Assembly (NCBI GenBank): GCA_024278455.1
Contig: JAJRTE010000027.1
Span: forward strand, 1-33,077
From: Myxococcota bacterium
GTDB lineage: Bacteria; Myxococcota_A; UBA796; JAJRTE01
Reading direction: 5' to 3'
Length of the DNA: 33,077 nucleotides
Part shown: in pieces, positions 1-8,002 of the stretch
How positions within the stretch are numbered: the stretch's first letter is position 1
Layout: every line of letters starts with the position of its first letter
Position numbers and translations under genes: made by a program
The notes under the pieces: generated by a model
What the model was told of the DNA's origin: nothing
Databases searched by the model: none
Seen by the model: the letters and a program-made list of their open reading frames with translations, nothing else

Positions 1-454
1 ACGCCGAGCCGTACCCTGCTCTTGCACGGCATCGGCATCACCGTTCGTTGAATCCGGCCGGGACCGAGCGCACAACCTGGCCAGGCGACATTGCGCGACC
101 CGATTCGGCCACTCGACGGTGGAGGAATGCGCCGGCCATCCGCAGCGCACGGCACCGTTGACCGTTGACCGCCGCCACCCCGACGGGCCTGGCAGTGGTC
201 GGGCAGCGCAGCTTTCGGGAAGAATACACGGGGTCCTGGATTATGTACAAATCTCCATAATCCCCGAATGGCGCTGTTGTGGATGTGAGCCGATGAGTTT
301 TCTCGCGAGAAATGGTGAAGCCGCCGCTTCCGAGACCTGGGGATGAGGGCAAGCGGAGATTTTGTGTAGATTGGGGAGTTCGCTGGACGCTGCGCGTCCA
401 GCGAACGGCGCTGCGGGCGTGGTCGGCCGAGTTCTGGGACGCGCTATGCGCGCC
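1..454. other. Gene-poor stretch before the attC-like site
   Basis: I see no convincing gene here. The first 51 bases read as an open frame ending in TGA, which could be the tail of a gene lying outside the window. The ORFs in both directions are short, overlap each other and show no recognisable domain. The clearest element is the hairpin at 378-406. Since an attC-like site follows directly, this may be the body of an integron cassette without a recognisable ORF. That reading is inference. Confidence 0.4.
378..406. repeat. Perfect inverted repeat (13-bp arms, 3-nt loop)
   Basis: GTTCGCTGGACGC is followed by TGC and then by its exact reverse complement. The arms pair without mismatch and are GC-rich, so the stem would be very stable in RNA or single-stranded DNA. 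No T-run follows, so it is not a standard intrinsic terminator. It lies about 50 bp before the attC-like site. Confidence 0.7.
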
Positions 455-539
455 GCCGAACAAGCGAATGGAGGGCATCGCCTCCTCGGGTGAGCAAGGT
501 CACGCTCAAGGGTCGCGCTCATCCGCAGCGCCGTTAGGC
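455..539 (+). other. attC-like integron recombination site
   Basis: The right end is GTTAGGC (533-539), a perfect match to the attC core GTTRRRY. The left end is GCCGAAC (455-461), one base from its complementary core RYYYAAC. Just inside, GCGAATGGAG can pair with CTCATCCGC leaving one extra unpaired base, which is typical of attC. The 85-bp length is within the usual range. The hydrolase starts 27 bp after the site, the close spacing normally seen in cassettes. No integrase gene or second complete attC is visible, so this could be a cassette cluster lacking an integrase or a stray cassette. Confidence 0.55.
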
Positions 540-565
540 CCACAGCGATCGACCCCGGGGACTGC

Positions 566-1558
566 ATGAAGCGTTCACTCAAACGCGCTGGTTTCGAGCA
601 ACGGTTCTTCGAGACAGGCGATGTGCGCATCCGCTACCTCGAGGGACCCGACAGCGGACCGGCGCTCGTTCTCGTGCACGCCCAGGCGATGACGTGTGAG
701 AGCTACTCGCGGGTGGCACCCGACCTCTCGCGTGATTTCCACGTGTTCCTGCCGGATGTCAGAGGCCACGGTCTGTCTTCGTGGACACCAGAACTCTACA
801 CGTGGGACTCGATGAGCCGCGATATCGAGCTGTTCCTTAGGCAGGTGGTCTCTGAGGCGGCCATTGTCTCGGGGAACTCGTCGGGGGGCACGATTGCGAT
901 ATGGCTTGCGGCGAACGCACCCGACACGGTGGTGGCAATCGCGCCGGAAGATCCCGCAATCCTGTCGGTGGCTCCAGACCGTATCCAGGACAACTATGTC
1001 TATCAGATCTTCGGGTTGTGCGTAGAAACCCTGGATCGTCCGGAGGGCCGCGATCTGGCTGCTTTCTTCGAAAAGATGGTCATCCCGACAGAACACGGAA
1101 AGTCCACAATGAAGCTCCCCAAGCCACTTGTTTGGCTGCTCGCCGCCTACCTGCACTGGCGCGACGCCTCCGATGGCGAGCCGCTTGATATCTGGTGGCT
1201 GCCGTCTGAGGTGCGTGCGTTCGTGAAAGGGCTGTCGATGTACGATCCCTCCTTCTCGCGGGCCTTCTATGACGGGTCGGCCCAAGTGGGTTTCGATCAT
1301 GTGGAGACTCTGTCACGCGTGACCTGCCCGATGCTGCTTATCCACGCCGATTGGTTCCGTCATCCAGACCTCGGGCTTGTCGGAGCGATGGACGATGAGG
1401 ACATACGGCGTGCCCGAGAACTCGTCGCCGACTTCCACTACAAGCACATCCACGCTGGCCATGTCATCCACATGCAGAAACCGCAGCAGTTCGTCGCCAC
1501 CATCCGCGAGTTTGCGCAATCTGTGGTCGCGAAGAACGGCTCGTCATCGGATGTGTAG
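566..1558 (+). CDS. Alpha/beta-fold hydrolase, probable cassette-borne
   Basis: A 330-residue protein with the single-domain alpha/beta hydrolase layout. The oxyanion-side strand LVLVHAQ is near residue 35, DVRGHG near 64, the nucleophile elbow GNSSG at 103-107 (Ser105), and a C-terminal GHVIHM supplies the likely catalytic His near 299-302. The acid is probably the Asp in the LLIHADW strand, but this is less certain. There is no signal peptide, so it is probably cytoplasmic. The substrate cannot be told from sequence. There is no strong Shine-Dalgarno before the ATG. The gene sits directly after an attC-like site and its stop is 10 bp before a second attC-like half site. It contains only one CTCGAG hexamer, fewer than most of its neighbours. 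Both points suggest acquisition as an integron cassette. Confidence 0.85.
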   Translation: MKRSLKRAGFEQRFFETGDVRIRYLEGPDSGPALVLVHAQAMTCESYSRVAPDLSRDFHVFLPDVRGHGLSSWTPELYTWDSMSRDIELFLRQVVSEAAIVSGNSSGGTIAIWLAANAPDTVVAIAPEDPAILSVAPDRIQDNYVYQIFGLCVETLDRPEGRDLAAFFEKMVIPTEHGKSTMKLPKPLVWLLAAYLHWRDASDGEPLDIWWLPSEVRAFVKGLSMYDPSFSRAFYDGSAQVGFDHVETLSRVTCPMLLIHADWFRHPDLGLVGAMDDEDIRRARELVADFHYKHIHAGHVIHMQKPQQFVATIREFAQSVVAKNGSSSDV

Positions 1559-1567
1559 CCCGCAGGG

Positions 1568-1595
1568 GTCTAACCCGCGCTTCCACACCGACAGC
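1568..1595 (+). other. Possible left half of a second attC
   Basis: GTCTAAC at 1568-1574 matches RYYYAAC perfectly and begins 10 bp after the hydrolase stop codon, where a cassette attC should begin. The following CCGCGCTTCCACACCGACAG resembles the inner arm of many attC sites. I could not find a convincing matching right half with GTTRRRY in the next 130 bp. The site is either degenerate or a coincidence. Confidence 0.35.
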
Positions 1596-1758
1596 TACAG
1601 CCTGCCATATCACCAGGCGCTCCAGCGGACGCTCGTACCTCGCGCCGCTCGGCGCTGGACAAGGAGACGTGTGGTGGCTTGTCAGAACATCATGGTTGCA
1701 TCGAAGGCACTCGAGTGGGTGGGGACACGGTACGATTGGCGCGTCGTGCTCGCGCCCC

Positions 1759-2661
1759 CTACTGCTGCGTGTCGCTGGCGGGCTTCCCGGCCTCGGGTTG
1801 CGCTCCGGGCTCCGGCTGCTCGCCGGCGGCTTCCTGGCTGCCCTCGGGCTTTTCCTCGGATGTCGTGGCTTCGGGTGTGGCCGCGCGTGGCTTCCTGGCC
1901 TTGCGACTCGACAACTCCGACGCCCAGGGGATGTCGGTCCGGGTGACCTGAAGCGCGCCCCTGCCGGCCTCGATCTTCAGAAGCTGGTGGTCGTCCGCCT
2001 TGACGAAGACATGTTCCCGCAATCGCCCCTTGTTGAGGACGAGCCTGAGGTGGAGGACCTGCACCGGACCATTCTCCGTCTCGACCGTGATAGGATCTTC
2101 CTGGCTTGCAATCAACTTATCTCCGCCGAGCAGGGCGAACTCGAGCTTCTCGGTGGTGTTCTTGGCGAGATAGGCCCGCGCGAGCAATGCGTGGTGGTGG
2201 TACAACCCGACGTCGGCATAGAGGTCGAATGGGCCTTCCACGGTCTTGGAGATCTGTGGTTCATCCCCCTTCTTGATGTTGAAGACGGTCTTGTCGGGGA
2301 GGAAGGAGACGAAGACCCCCATGGGCATCGGGCCCTCGTCGTTTTCGGAATACATGATCGGCTTGAACTGGCTGTTCAGCTCCATTCGTGTATTGCGGAC
2401 ATTCTGTCCTTCCTGGGTCGGCGTCTGCGTGGCCGTCACGACCCAGTTGCCGTCGCTGCCGGCTTCGATGGTGTAGGTCTCCGTGGCCGTGACCTGACCC
2501 CGCAGGGTGACCTGCAGTGTGCCGCTCTCCACGAGCTTGTAGGTCACCACTTCGGCCTGGTTGACTTCCTCCTTGACGACCGGTGTGCATGCGACCATGC
2601 CGGCCAGGGCGATACCTGCCAACGAAACGAACGAACGGCTCTCGAGCAATCTCACTGTCAT
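1759..2661 (-). CDS. Putative lipoprotein, unknown function
   Basis: A 300-residue protein with a hydrophobic N-terminal segment ending in GMVAC (Cys25), an imperfect but plausible lipobox, so it is probably a lipoprotein. The body (about 35-245) is beta-rich and alternates polar and hydrophobic residues, with VTATETYTIEAGSDGNWVVT, a FVSFLPDKTVFNIKKGDE segment and a late VLHLRLVLNKGRLREHVFVK stretch. This is reminiscent of periplasmic beta-barrel-like folds, but I recognise no family. The last 50 residues are low-complexity Glu/Ala/Pro/Gly with scattered Lys. GGAGG lies upstream of the ATG. It is the last gene of the minus-strand run, 149 bp after the next gene upstream, and may be transcribed separately. 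Confidence 0.75.
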   Translation of the reverse strand: MTVRLLESRSFVSLAGIALAGMVACTPVVKEEVNQAEVVTYKLVESGTLQVTLRGQVTATETYTIEAGSDGNWVVTATQTPTQEGQNVRNTRMELNSQFKPIMYSENDEGPMPMGVFVSFLPDKTVFNIKKGDEPQISKTVEGPFDLYADVGLYHHHALLARAYLAKNTTEKLEFALLGGDKLIASQEDPITVETENGPVQVLHLRLVLNKGRLREHVFVKADDHQLLKIEAGRGALQVTRTDIPWASELSSRKARKPRAATPEATTSEEKPEGSQEAAGEQPEPGAQPEAGKPASDTQQ

Positions 2662-2810
2662 TCCTGCTGCCTCCAGGCGATCATGTACGGGTGATGGAAC
2701 CAGGATTCAGAATACCGCTTGCCAGGTTAATGCGATCTTCTGCACAGGGAAAGAGAAAAAAGCGGTGCCGGCGAAAAAAGTCGTGGCTTCGGGCAAGAAC
2801 GCATCCGCGG

Positions 2811-3575
2811 TCAGGGCCGGAATGGGATGGGATCCAGCGCGTGGTAGGCCCACTCCCCGCTCGGCAACTCGGCGCTCAGGTCGGCCATGAACTGGTTGAT
2901 CCGGGCCTGCCGATCGTCGCTCTCGGTTACCCCGAACATGGCATTGGCCTTCTGCGCCAGGGCCTGGACCCGCGTCGTGATGTCTGCCCGCGTGCCGAGA
3001 AGCAATATCTGGAATTGTCCTTCCGTGGTGCTCCGGATAGCGAATTTCCTCGGCGGCGCCGTGCCCCGGGTCAGCGCGGGTGGATAGATCCGGGCCAGCT
3101 TGAACGTATTCCGCGTGCCCAGCAGAATGATGTACAGGTAGTTCACGCCCCGGCCCTTGGGCATCACGGTGACAAAGTCGCCGTTGCGCAAGATACCTTT
3201 GTGCCAGTCGGCCAGGTGGTCCTCCGTGGAGGGATCCAGGTACTGCACGCCCCGCACCCCGGGGACATCCGGATACGGAATCGGGGTCCTGCCCGGTGTC
3301 TCGTCCGTCGTGCCGTCCAGGGCCACCGCCGGCGCTTCGGGCGGCTCGCCCGCGCTGTGCAGGTAGGCCGCCACGCCACCGACGACGGCCACCAGGACGA
3401 GGATCGACCGCACCTGCATGGGTGTCACCAGCCGCCGTCTCGGCGGGGGGACACCGGGCGGCAGCGGGTACATGTCCACCGGCACCCCGGCACGCCTGGC
3501 CTTGACGAAATCCTCGAACGGTCGCTTCGGCACGGCGTCGCCTTTGTCGCCCGTGTGGTTCGTTTCAGAATCCAT
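2811..3575 (-). CDS. Single-TM envelope protein, unknown function
   Basis: A 254-residue protein if it starts at MDSETNHTG. GAGGCGAGGG lies a few bases upstream and supports this over the ATG 63 bases earlier. A Pro/Arg-rich cytoplasmic N-terminus of about 50 residues leads to one membrane segment (SILVLVAVVGGVAAYLH) at roughly residues 57-73. The C-terminal 170 residues would be periplasmic. They contain VNYLYIILLGTRNTFKL and, near the end, an Ala/Gln-rich helical segment. I recognise no domain. The gene lies 134 bp beyond the methyltransferase stop, so its expression need not be coupled to that gene. Confidence 0.7.
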   Translation of the reverse strand: MDSETNHTGDKGDAVPKRPFEDFVKARRAGVPVDMYPLPPGVPPPRRRLVTPMQVRSILVLVAVVGGVAAYLHSAGEPPEAPAVALDGTTDETPGRTPIPYPDVPGVRGVQYLDPSTEDHLADWHKGILRNGDFVTVMPKGRGVNYLYIILLGTRNTFKLARIYPPALTRGTAPPRKFAIRSTTEGQFQILLLGTRADITTRVQALAQKANAMFGVTESDDRQARINQFMADLSAELPSGEWAYHALDPIPFRP

Positions 3576-3709
3576 GTTCGCCCTCGCCTCGTGAACTCGA
3601 GCTTCGATAATGGTTGACGATATGCGGTGCCGTTCCAACTGAAAACGCCGAGCGGGGCGCTAGGTCCTCATCCAGGGGCTGCGTCATGCGCCATCGGCGT
3701 GGACTCGTG

Positions 3710-6289
3710 TCATGAGCGGCGGGTGTGGCGATCGAGGCTCTCCACCAGGTGGTCGAGCCCCTCGCGGAGCGATGCCACCTTGGCGTCCCGGGCCGGCAAG
3801 TCGCTCTCGAATCGACCTCCCCGGCCCGGCCGGGCTGTCCGGCCTTCGGTCCCGGGTGCGGGAGGCCTGGCAAGGGCCGACAGACGTTCCTCGATGGCTT
3901 CCACCAACGCCTCGATCACCGCTCGAGTCAGCACGGGGTCGGCCTCCGCCTGCTCGACGCCCATTCCGACGGCACGCGGCCACCCGCCGGCACGAACCGC
4001 CCGTGCCACGGCGTCCCGGCGGCCGCCGTCCGGGACCGGCACCCATGGCAGGTCGAGACCCGCCAGCACCTCCTTGTCCACCTGCAGGATCCGGCCTTGC
4101 CGCTTGGTCTTCTCGAGCCGGGCCTGCGTCAGGCGGCTGCACAACAGGGCGAGCAGGTACCTGCCTTCCACGGGGCTCGAGACGACGATCACATTCACGC
4201 CTTGGTCGACGTACCGGGGCGCCGTGACCCGCGCCGCGGCCACTTGCGCCGCCTTTCGTACGACCACGATCCGCTGCGTCCCCTCGAACCAGCGGCGGCT
4301 CCGCGCCCGGTGGAGCTGGAACGGGCCGTGGCACGACGTGATGGCCGGAGCGAACCGCTGGAGGTGCGCGATGAGGGCGGGGTATCGCTCCGGGTGGGCC
4401 TCCAACTCCCGCCGTGCCGCAGCGTCCAGGTAGAGCACCCGGCCTCGAGCCGTGCCGGCATGGAATGGGTGGATGCATCCCGCGGGGAGGTACGGCTTGG
4501 CCAGGCGTCGCTCTTCCGGGCTCGGTGTCAGCGCCTCGAATTCCGCGTCCCGGAGCCAGAAGATACCGTCCCCGACTCGAGCCGTTCCCGGAGGCAGGCG
4601 GCCGAGTCCTCGAGCGGACAGGGTGGCCTGCGGCATGATCAGGCCTTGGCCGATGTCTCGAGCCGGAATCCGAAAGGTCCGCACGTTTCCGGCGAGACGA
4701 TTCCCGGTGCCGCCCTCCGGCCGCCCCCGGGTCTCGAGCAGCCGTGACGCGGGCACGTCGCGCCGCCTCACGGTGTCGCCCGCGCGTCGCCCGTCCAGCA
4801 ACTCGGCGACGACATGCTCCAGGGGGGCTTTCGGGTCGACGACCTCCCACAGGGACGCCCGGCCACCGCTGGTGTCTTTCTCCAGGACCAGGATCTCGGA
4901 ATGGTGCCCCGGTGCTTCCTTGAACAGGCGGAAGTCCCCGAAGTCCACCCGGACGCGGGCCGTGCACGCAGCCTCGAGCCGCGCACGGACGCGGAAACCC
5001 GATGTCCGGGTCCGCCAGTAGGGTGGGACGAGCTGGCCCATCCTCCCACCGGGCCGAAGCAGGCGGACCGCCTCGAGCAGGAAGTGGTAGAACAGGTCGC
5101 CCTTGGGCACATAGTCTTCTCTGGTCCGCGGCGAGCGCTTGAGATACGGGAAAAAGGCGGTTCCGTTCCGGAGTTCGCTCAGGTAGGGTGGGTTGCCGAC
5201 CACCGAGTCGAATCCCCCGGACGACACGGGCGCCAGGTCCAGCCACGGATGGATGAACCCTTCTCGTCGGGCCATCGCCGCCGCTTCGGCCCGCAAGACC
5301 GGATCGACCTGGGCCAGGAATGGTTCCGGACCCGGGCCGGCTGCCGGCCAGCCACGGCCTGGCTCCAGGCAACGCCAGGTCCAGGTGTCAGCGGCCTCCC
5401 TGGCTCGAGGGTGGGTCGGATCGAGCGGCCACGGGAGCGCCTCGTGGCTCGTCCCCAGCAGTGCATTCCCGCGGATGACATGCCGGTCGAGAACGGGCAG
5501 GCTGCCGTTGTGGAGGCCGAGGAGCCGGAGCGTCCACCGGCAGGCCAGCGCGGCATCTTCCTCGAGTTCCACGCCGAACAGGCAACGGGAAACCACCGCG
5601 TGGAGTGCGGCCTGAAGGCTCACGCCGGCCCGGGTCGCGTAGGCCGAGGCCAGGTGCAGGGCCGCTTCCGCCAGGAAAACCCCGGTCCCGGCCGACAGGT
5701 CCAGCACCGAGACGTCGAGGACCTCCTCGGCAGCCGTGCTGGGCGGCAGTGGCAAGGTCTGCTGCACAATGAACCGCGCCACGGACGCCGGCGTGTAGTA
5801 CCGGCCGCGTTTCCGACGGCTCGACGCCTTGCCGCCATGTTTTGCTCCGGCCCCGAGGGCGGAGGCGACATGCCCCGGTATGTCGGCGGGGAGACATCTG
5901 TCCATCGGTGCAAGGGTCGTCCAGGCGAGGAAGAGGTCTCTTTCCGGGAGGGCGCGCAGGCTATCCAGCACGGGCCCGTCTTCGGGGAGACGTGCGGAAA
6001 CCTCCTCCAGCCACGCCTTCAAGCCGCCGGCGCTGGTGGTCCGGCAGGGGCCGCCTGCCCAGCCGCGAGCGCACGCTGCTCGAAGAAAGGTCAGGGCCAG
6101 CAGTCGGGTCGTCTCACCGGCACAAGGAGAGGAGAAGGCCGGCGTCTCCGGGGCTGAACCGCCCGGTCCCACCCGGGACCGACACGCCCCGGTGGCCTTC
6201 TCGAGGATGGCCATGGCGTCGCGCAAGGCTGCAACGGCTGCGGTCATGCCGATACCTGGGGACATTGGCGGTTCATTCGGTGCCGGCAC
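3710..6289 (-). CDS. Eco57I/TaqI-like N6-adenine DNA methyltransferase
   Basis: An 859-residue protein with clear class I MTase motifs: RGRYYTPASVARFIV (161-175), SAM-binding LDLSAGTGVF (196-205), an acidic FGVELEEDAA (238-247) and catalytic VGNPPY (364-369). After the catalytic domain comes a long target-recognition region ending in GRILQVDKEVLAGLDLPWVP (about 750-770), which resembles the TaqI-like C-terminal specificity domain, then a predicted coiled coil to the end. The first 150 residues show no PD-(D/E)XK endonuclease signature and no separate restriction gene lies nearby, so it looks like a solitary methyltransferase or a nuclease-less type IIG relative. The GTG at 6289 starts 3 bp after the Smr stop, suggesting translational coupling. 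In-frame ATGs at 6265 and 6247 are alternatives. The gene itself carries about 13 CTCGAG hexamers. Confidence 0.9.
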   Translation of the reverse strand: MPAPNEPPMSPGIGMTAAVAALRDAMAILEKATGACRSRVGPGGSAPETPAFSSPCAGETTRLLALTFLRAACARGWAGGPCRTTSAGGLKAWLEEVSARLPEDGPVLDSLRALPERDLFLAWTTLAPMDRCLPADIPGHVASALGAGAKHGGKASSRRKRGRYYTPASVARFIVQQTLPLPPSTAAEEVLDVSVLDLSAGTGVFLAEAALHLASAYATRAGVSLQAALHAVVSRCLFGVELEEDAALACRWTLRLLGLHNGSLPVLDRHVIRGNALLGTSHEALPWPLDPTHPRAREAADTWTWRCLEPGRGWPAAGPGPEPFLAQVDPVLRAEAAAMARREGFIHPWLDLAPVSSGGFDSVVGNPPYLSELRNGTAFFPYLKRSPRTREDYVPKGDLFYHFLLEAVRLLRPGGRMGQLVPPYWRTRTSGFRVRARLEAACTARVRVDFGDFRLFKEAPGHHSEILVLEKDTSGGRASLWEVVDPKAPLEHVVAELLDGRRAGDTVRRRDVPASRLLETRGRPEGGTGNRLAGNVRTFRIPARDIGQGLIMPQATLSARGLGRLPPGTARVGDGIFWLRDAEFEALTPSPEERRLAKPYLPAGCIHPFHAGTARGRVLYLDAAARRELEAHPERYPALIAHLQRFAPAITSCHGPFQLHRARSRRWFEGTQRIVVVRKAAQVAAARVTAPRYVDQGVNVIVVSSPVEGRYLLALLCSRLTQARLEKTKRQGRILQVDKEVLAGLDLPWVPVPDGGRRDAVARAVRAGGWPRAVGMGVEQAEADPVLTRAVIEALVEAIEERLSALARPPAPGTEGRTARPGRGGRFESDLPARDAKVASLREGLDHLVESLDRHTRRS

Positions 6290-6292
6290 ACG

Positions 6293-6703
6293 CTAGTGGT
6301 CCCCGGTATCGGTACGACGCGGGGCGTCCGTCTCGAGCCAGGCGATGGTGGCCCCCCATCCGCCTCGACCCGGGGGCGCGTCCTCGTAGGCCCGAACCAG
6401 GGGGTGCCTCTCGAGGACGCTCCGGACGATTCGCCGTTGCACCCCCTTGCCCCGCCCGTGAATGATCCGGACCTCGCGAAAGCCCCGATCCCGGGCTTCG
6501 GCCACGTAGGCTGCCACCACCGACGCGGTTTCGTTCGGACGGAACGTGTGCAGGTCGATGCTGTCCTCGATGGGCACGACCGCGGGAAGCGAGGGATCGC
6601 CGCTCGCCGGGATGGGCCTCGAGACGCCCTCCGTGCCGGACGCCACGCCGCAGGCCGGGCCCTCCGCACGGCTCCTACCAGCCACAAGACAGGCCCGCAT
6701 CAC
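6293..6703 (-). CDS. Smr (MutS2 C-terminal) domain protein
   Basis: A protein of up to 136 residues whose last 90 form an Smr domain: IDLHTFRPNE, then VRIIHGRGKGVQRRIVRSVL, then APPGRGGWGATIAWL. The DLH and HGRGKG motifs are the hallmark nuclease and nucleic-acid-binding motifs of the family. Smr domains cut branched or structured nucleic acids and, in MutS2 and SmrB, act in recombination control or ribosome rescue. Here the domain stands alone after a poorly conserved N-terminus. The start is uncertain: the longest frame begins at GTG 6703 (or ATG 6700) and overlaps the upstream gene by 29 bases, without a good Shine-Dalgarno. A later GTG near codon 20 is possible. It lies between a secreted HAD protein and the methyltransferase. 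Confidence 0.85.
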   Translation of the reverse strand: MMRACLVAGRSRAEGPACGVASGTEGVSRPIPASGDPSLPAVVPIEDSIDLHTFRPNETASVVAAYVAEARDRGFREVRIIHGRGKGVQRRIVRSVLERHPLVRAYEDAPPGRGGWGATIAWLETDAPRRTDTGDH

Positions 6704-7823
6704 CGCACACCAGAGGCAATGCCTCCTCCCACCCCCCCAGGATCTCGGTGTAGCTCGCCGGATCGCTCGTGTCCTCCACCCGGTCCCCCGCCTCCATCAG
6801 CGCGTACCAGTGGATGCCGGTCTCCCGCGCCGCGCACCCGTCGCTGTGTTCGGAGTCCCCGATCATCCCCACCACGTCTCCCCATCGGCCGCCGAAGACG
6901 CCGTCGACGAGTTGCGTGAACTTTTCCACCTTGAAGTCACAGTGGTCGCTGCTGTAGTTGGCACCCGTGCCTCGAGGCGGATATTCGTCGTTGGCCAGGT
7001 AGGTCAAGGTCCGGCCCTCGTAGGTACCGTCGAACCCCAAATCGTCGTAGTAGTAGGCCTGGTCCGTGTACGGCGTGTCGAAATCCCAGCGCAACAACTC
7101 GCTCCTCGTGAACGGCCGGAGCGACGAGAACTGCGCCGTGATGCCGATGAATACGCCCCCCGCATCTCGAAAGGCGTGCGTGGCGTCCACCACGTAGGCG
7201 TCGATAACCGGGTAGTGGCCCAGCGCGACAATACGCAGGATGTCCACGATGTCACTGCTGTTGAACAAGGTATCATCGAAGTCCGAAAACAGGATCGGCG
7301 ACGTGTCGTCGGGATGCCGGAAGTACATGGAACCATACACATCCGGGAGCACGTCCCCACCATCGCATTCTTCCACCGTGTCCGGACTCCAGGCCAGCAC
7401 CTGGATGAAGCCGCTCGATCGGAGGCGGTGCTTCACCTCGGAGCCCGGTTGGCCGACGGTGATGTAGAATCCCTGCCCATCCTGGCTGTACGCCGACGAC
7501 ACATCCACCACCGCCCACCCCTTGCGGTCCGTCGTCGCTTCCGCGAAATCCCACAGGACCCCGTCGTCGGGAAACAGAAGCTGGAATACCACCCGGACCC
7601 CGGAAACCGGCCGGCCTCCCATCGACGACAGGTAGCCGTCCCGGGGAAAAGTCTTGACTCGAGCCTGTACCCCGAGGCCGGAAGGGTTGCCCGTCCGGTC
7701 CACCCCGAGGAACGCATCGGTGACCGTCACCCGGCACGGATCGGCAGAAGCCTCCCGTGACAGGCCGAAACAGCACACAAGCCCGACAAGGACGATCAAA
7801 CGAGCAAAGCCGTCGCTTCTCAT
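6675..7823 (-). CDS. Secreted HAD-fold phosphatase-like protein (LNS2/APP1-like)
   Basis: A 382-residue protein with a signal peptide (LIVLVGLVCCFG, likely cleavage after EASA at 27). Residues 30-150 form a beta-rich, Ig-like domain. From 177 it has HAD motifs: LFSDFDDTLF (nucleophile Asp181, acid Asp183), GVFIGITAQ as motif II, a Lys in KVEKFTQL as motif III, and GMIGDSEHSDG as motif IV. The arrangement recalls the LNS2/lipin and APP1 phosphatidate phosphatases, but I would not assign a substrate. AGGAG precedes the ATG by seven bases. It begins the minus-strand run and is divergent from tetR. An extracytoplasmic HAD phosphatase fits lipid or organophosphate turnover in the periplasm. It has no obvious functional link to the DNA-acting genes behind it. 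Confidence 0.75.
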   Translation of the reverse strand: MRSDGFARLIVLVGLVCCFGLSREASADPCRVTVTDAFLGVDRTGNPSGLGVQARVKTFPRDGYLSSMGGRPVSGVRVVFQLLFPDDGVLWDFAEATTDRKGWAVVDVSSAYSQDGQGFYITVGQPGSEVKHRLRSSGFIQVLAWSPDTVEECDGGDVLPDVYGSMYFRHPDDTSPILFSDFDDTLFNSSDIVDILRIVALGHYPVIDAYVVDATHAFRDAGGVFIGITAQFSSLRPFTRSELLRWDFDTPYTDQAYYYDDLGFDGTYEGRTLTYLANDEYPPRGTGANYSSDHCDFKVEKFTQLVDGVFGGRWGDVVGMIGDSEHSDGCAARETGIHWYALMEAGDRVEDTSDPASYTEILGGWEEALPLVCGDAGLSCGW

Positions 7824-7944
7824 GATGATGCTCCTGGTTCGCAGTGTCTCACGGCTGCGCCACCCGGCGTTCGCCGGATCGCTACCACCTATCGTAGCCT
7901 CGAGCCATTCCCGTGTCCACCGGCCTGGCCGCGATGATTTTTTC

Positions 7945-7970
7945 TTGACAACGCCAGTCGGTGTGATAAT
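7945..7970 (+). promoter_or_regulatory. Candidate sigma-70 promoter for tetR and efflux operon
   Basis: TTGACA at 7945-7950 is a perfect -35. The best -10 is GATAAT at 7965-7970, but the spacer is only 14 bp. TAATAA at 7967-7972 gives 16 bp with a poorer hexamer. The area is unusually AT-rich for this window and lies between divergent genes. The start of transcription would fall inside the inverted repeat that follows. Confidence 0.5.
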
Positions 7971-7991
7971 AAGTAAGCAATCACTAACTAA
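7970..7991. promoter_or_regulatory. Imperfect inverted repeat, likely TetR operator
   Basis: TAAGTAAGCA and the reverse complement of CACTAACTAA (TTAGTTAGTG) agree at six of ten positions about a 2-bp centre. It overlaps the expected transcription start and lies directly before tetR. TetR-family repressors of efflux pumps normally bind such sites to control themselves and the pump. The binding is inferred. Confidence 0.5.
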
Positions 7992-8002
7992 TGAGGCATG
8001 AC

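Noticed and set aside
47..53. GTTGAAT as the right core of another attC at the window start
   Set aside because: The heptamer fits GTTRRRY, but no complementary left core or pairing arm is visible in the 46 bases available.
3684..5372. Long minus-strand frame overlapping the methyltransferase
   Set aside because: It is Pro/Gly/Arg-rich low complexity in another frame of a gene with all its catalytic motifs intact.
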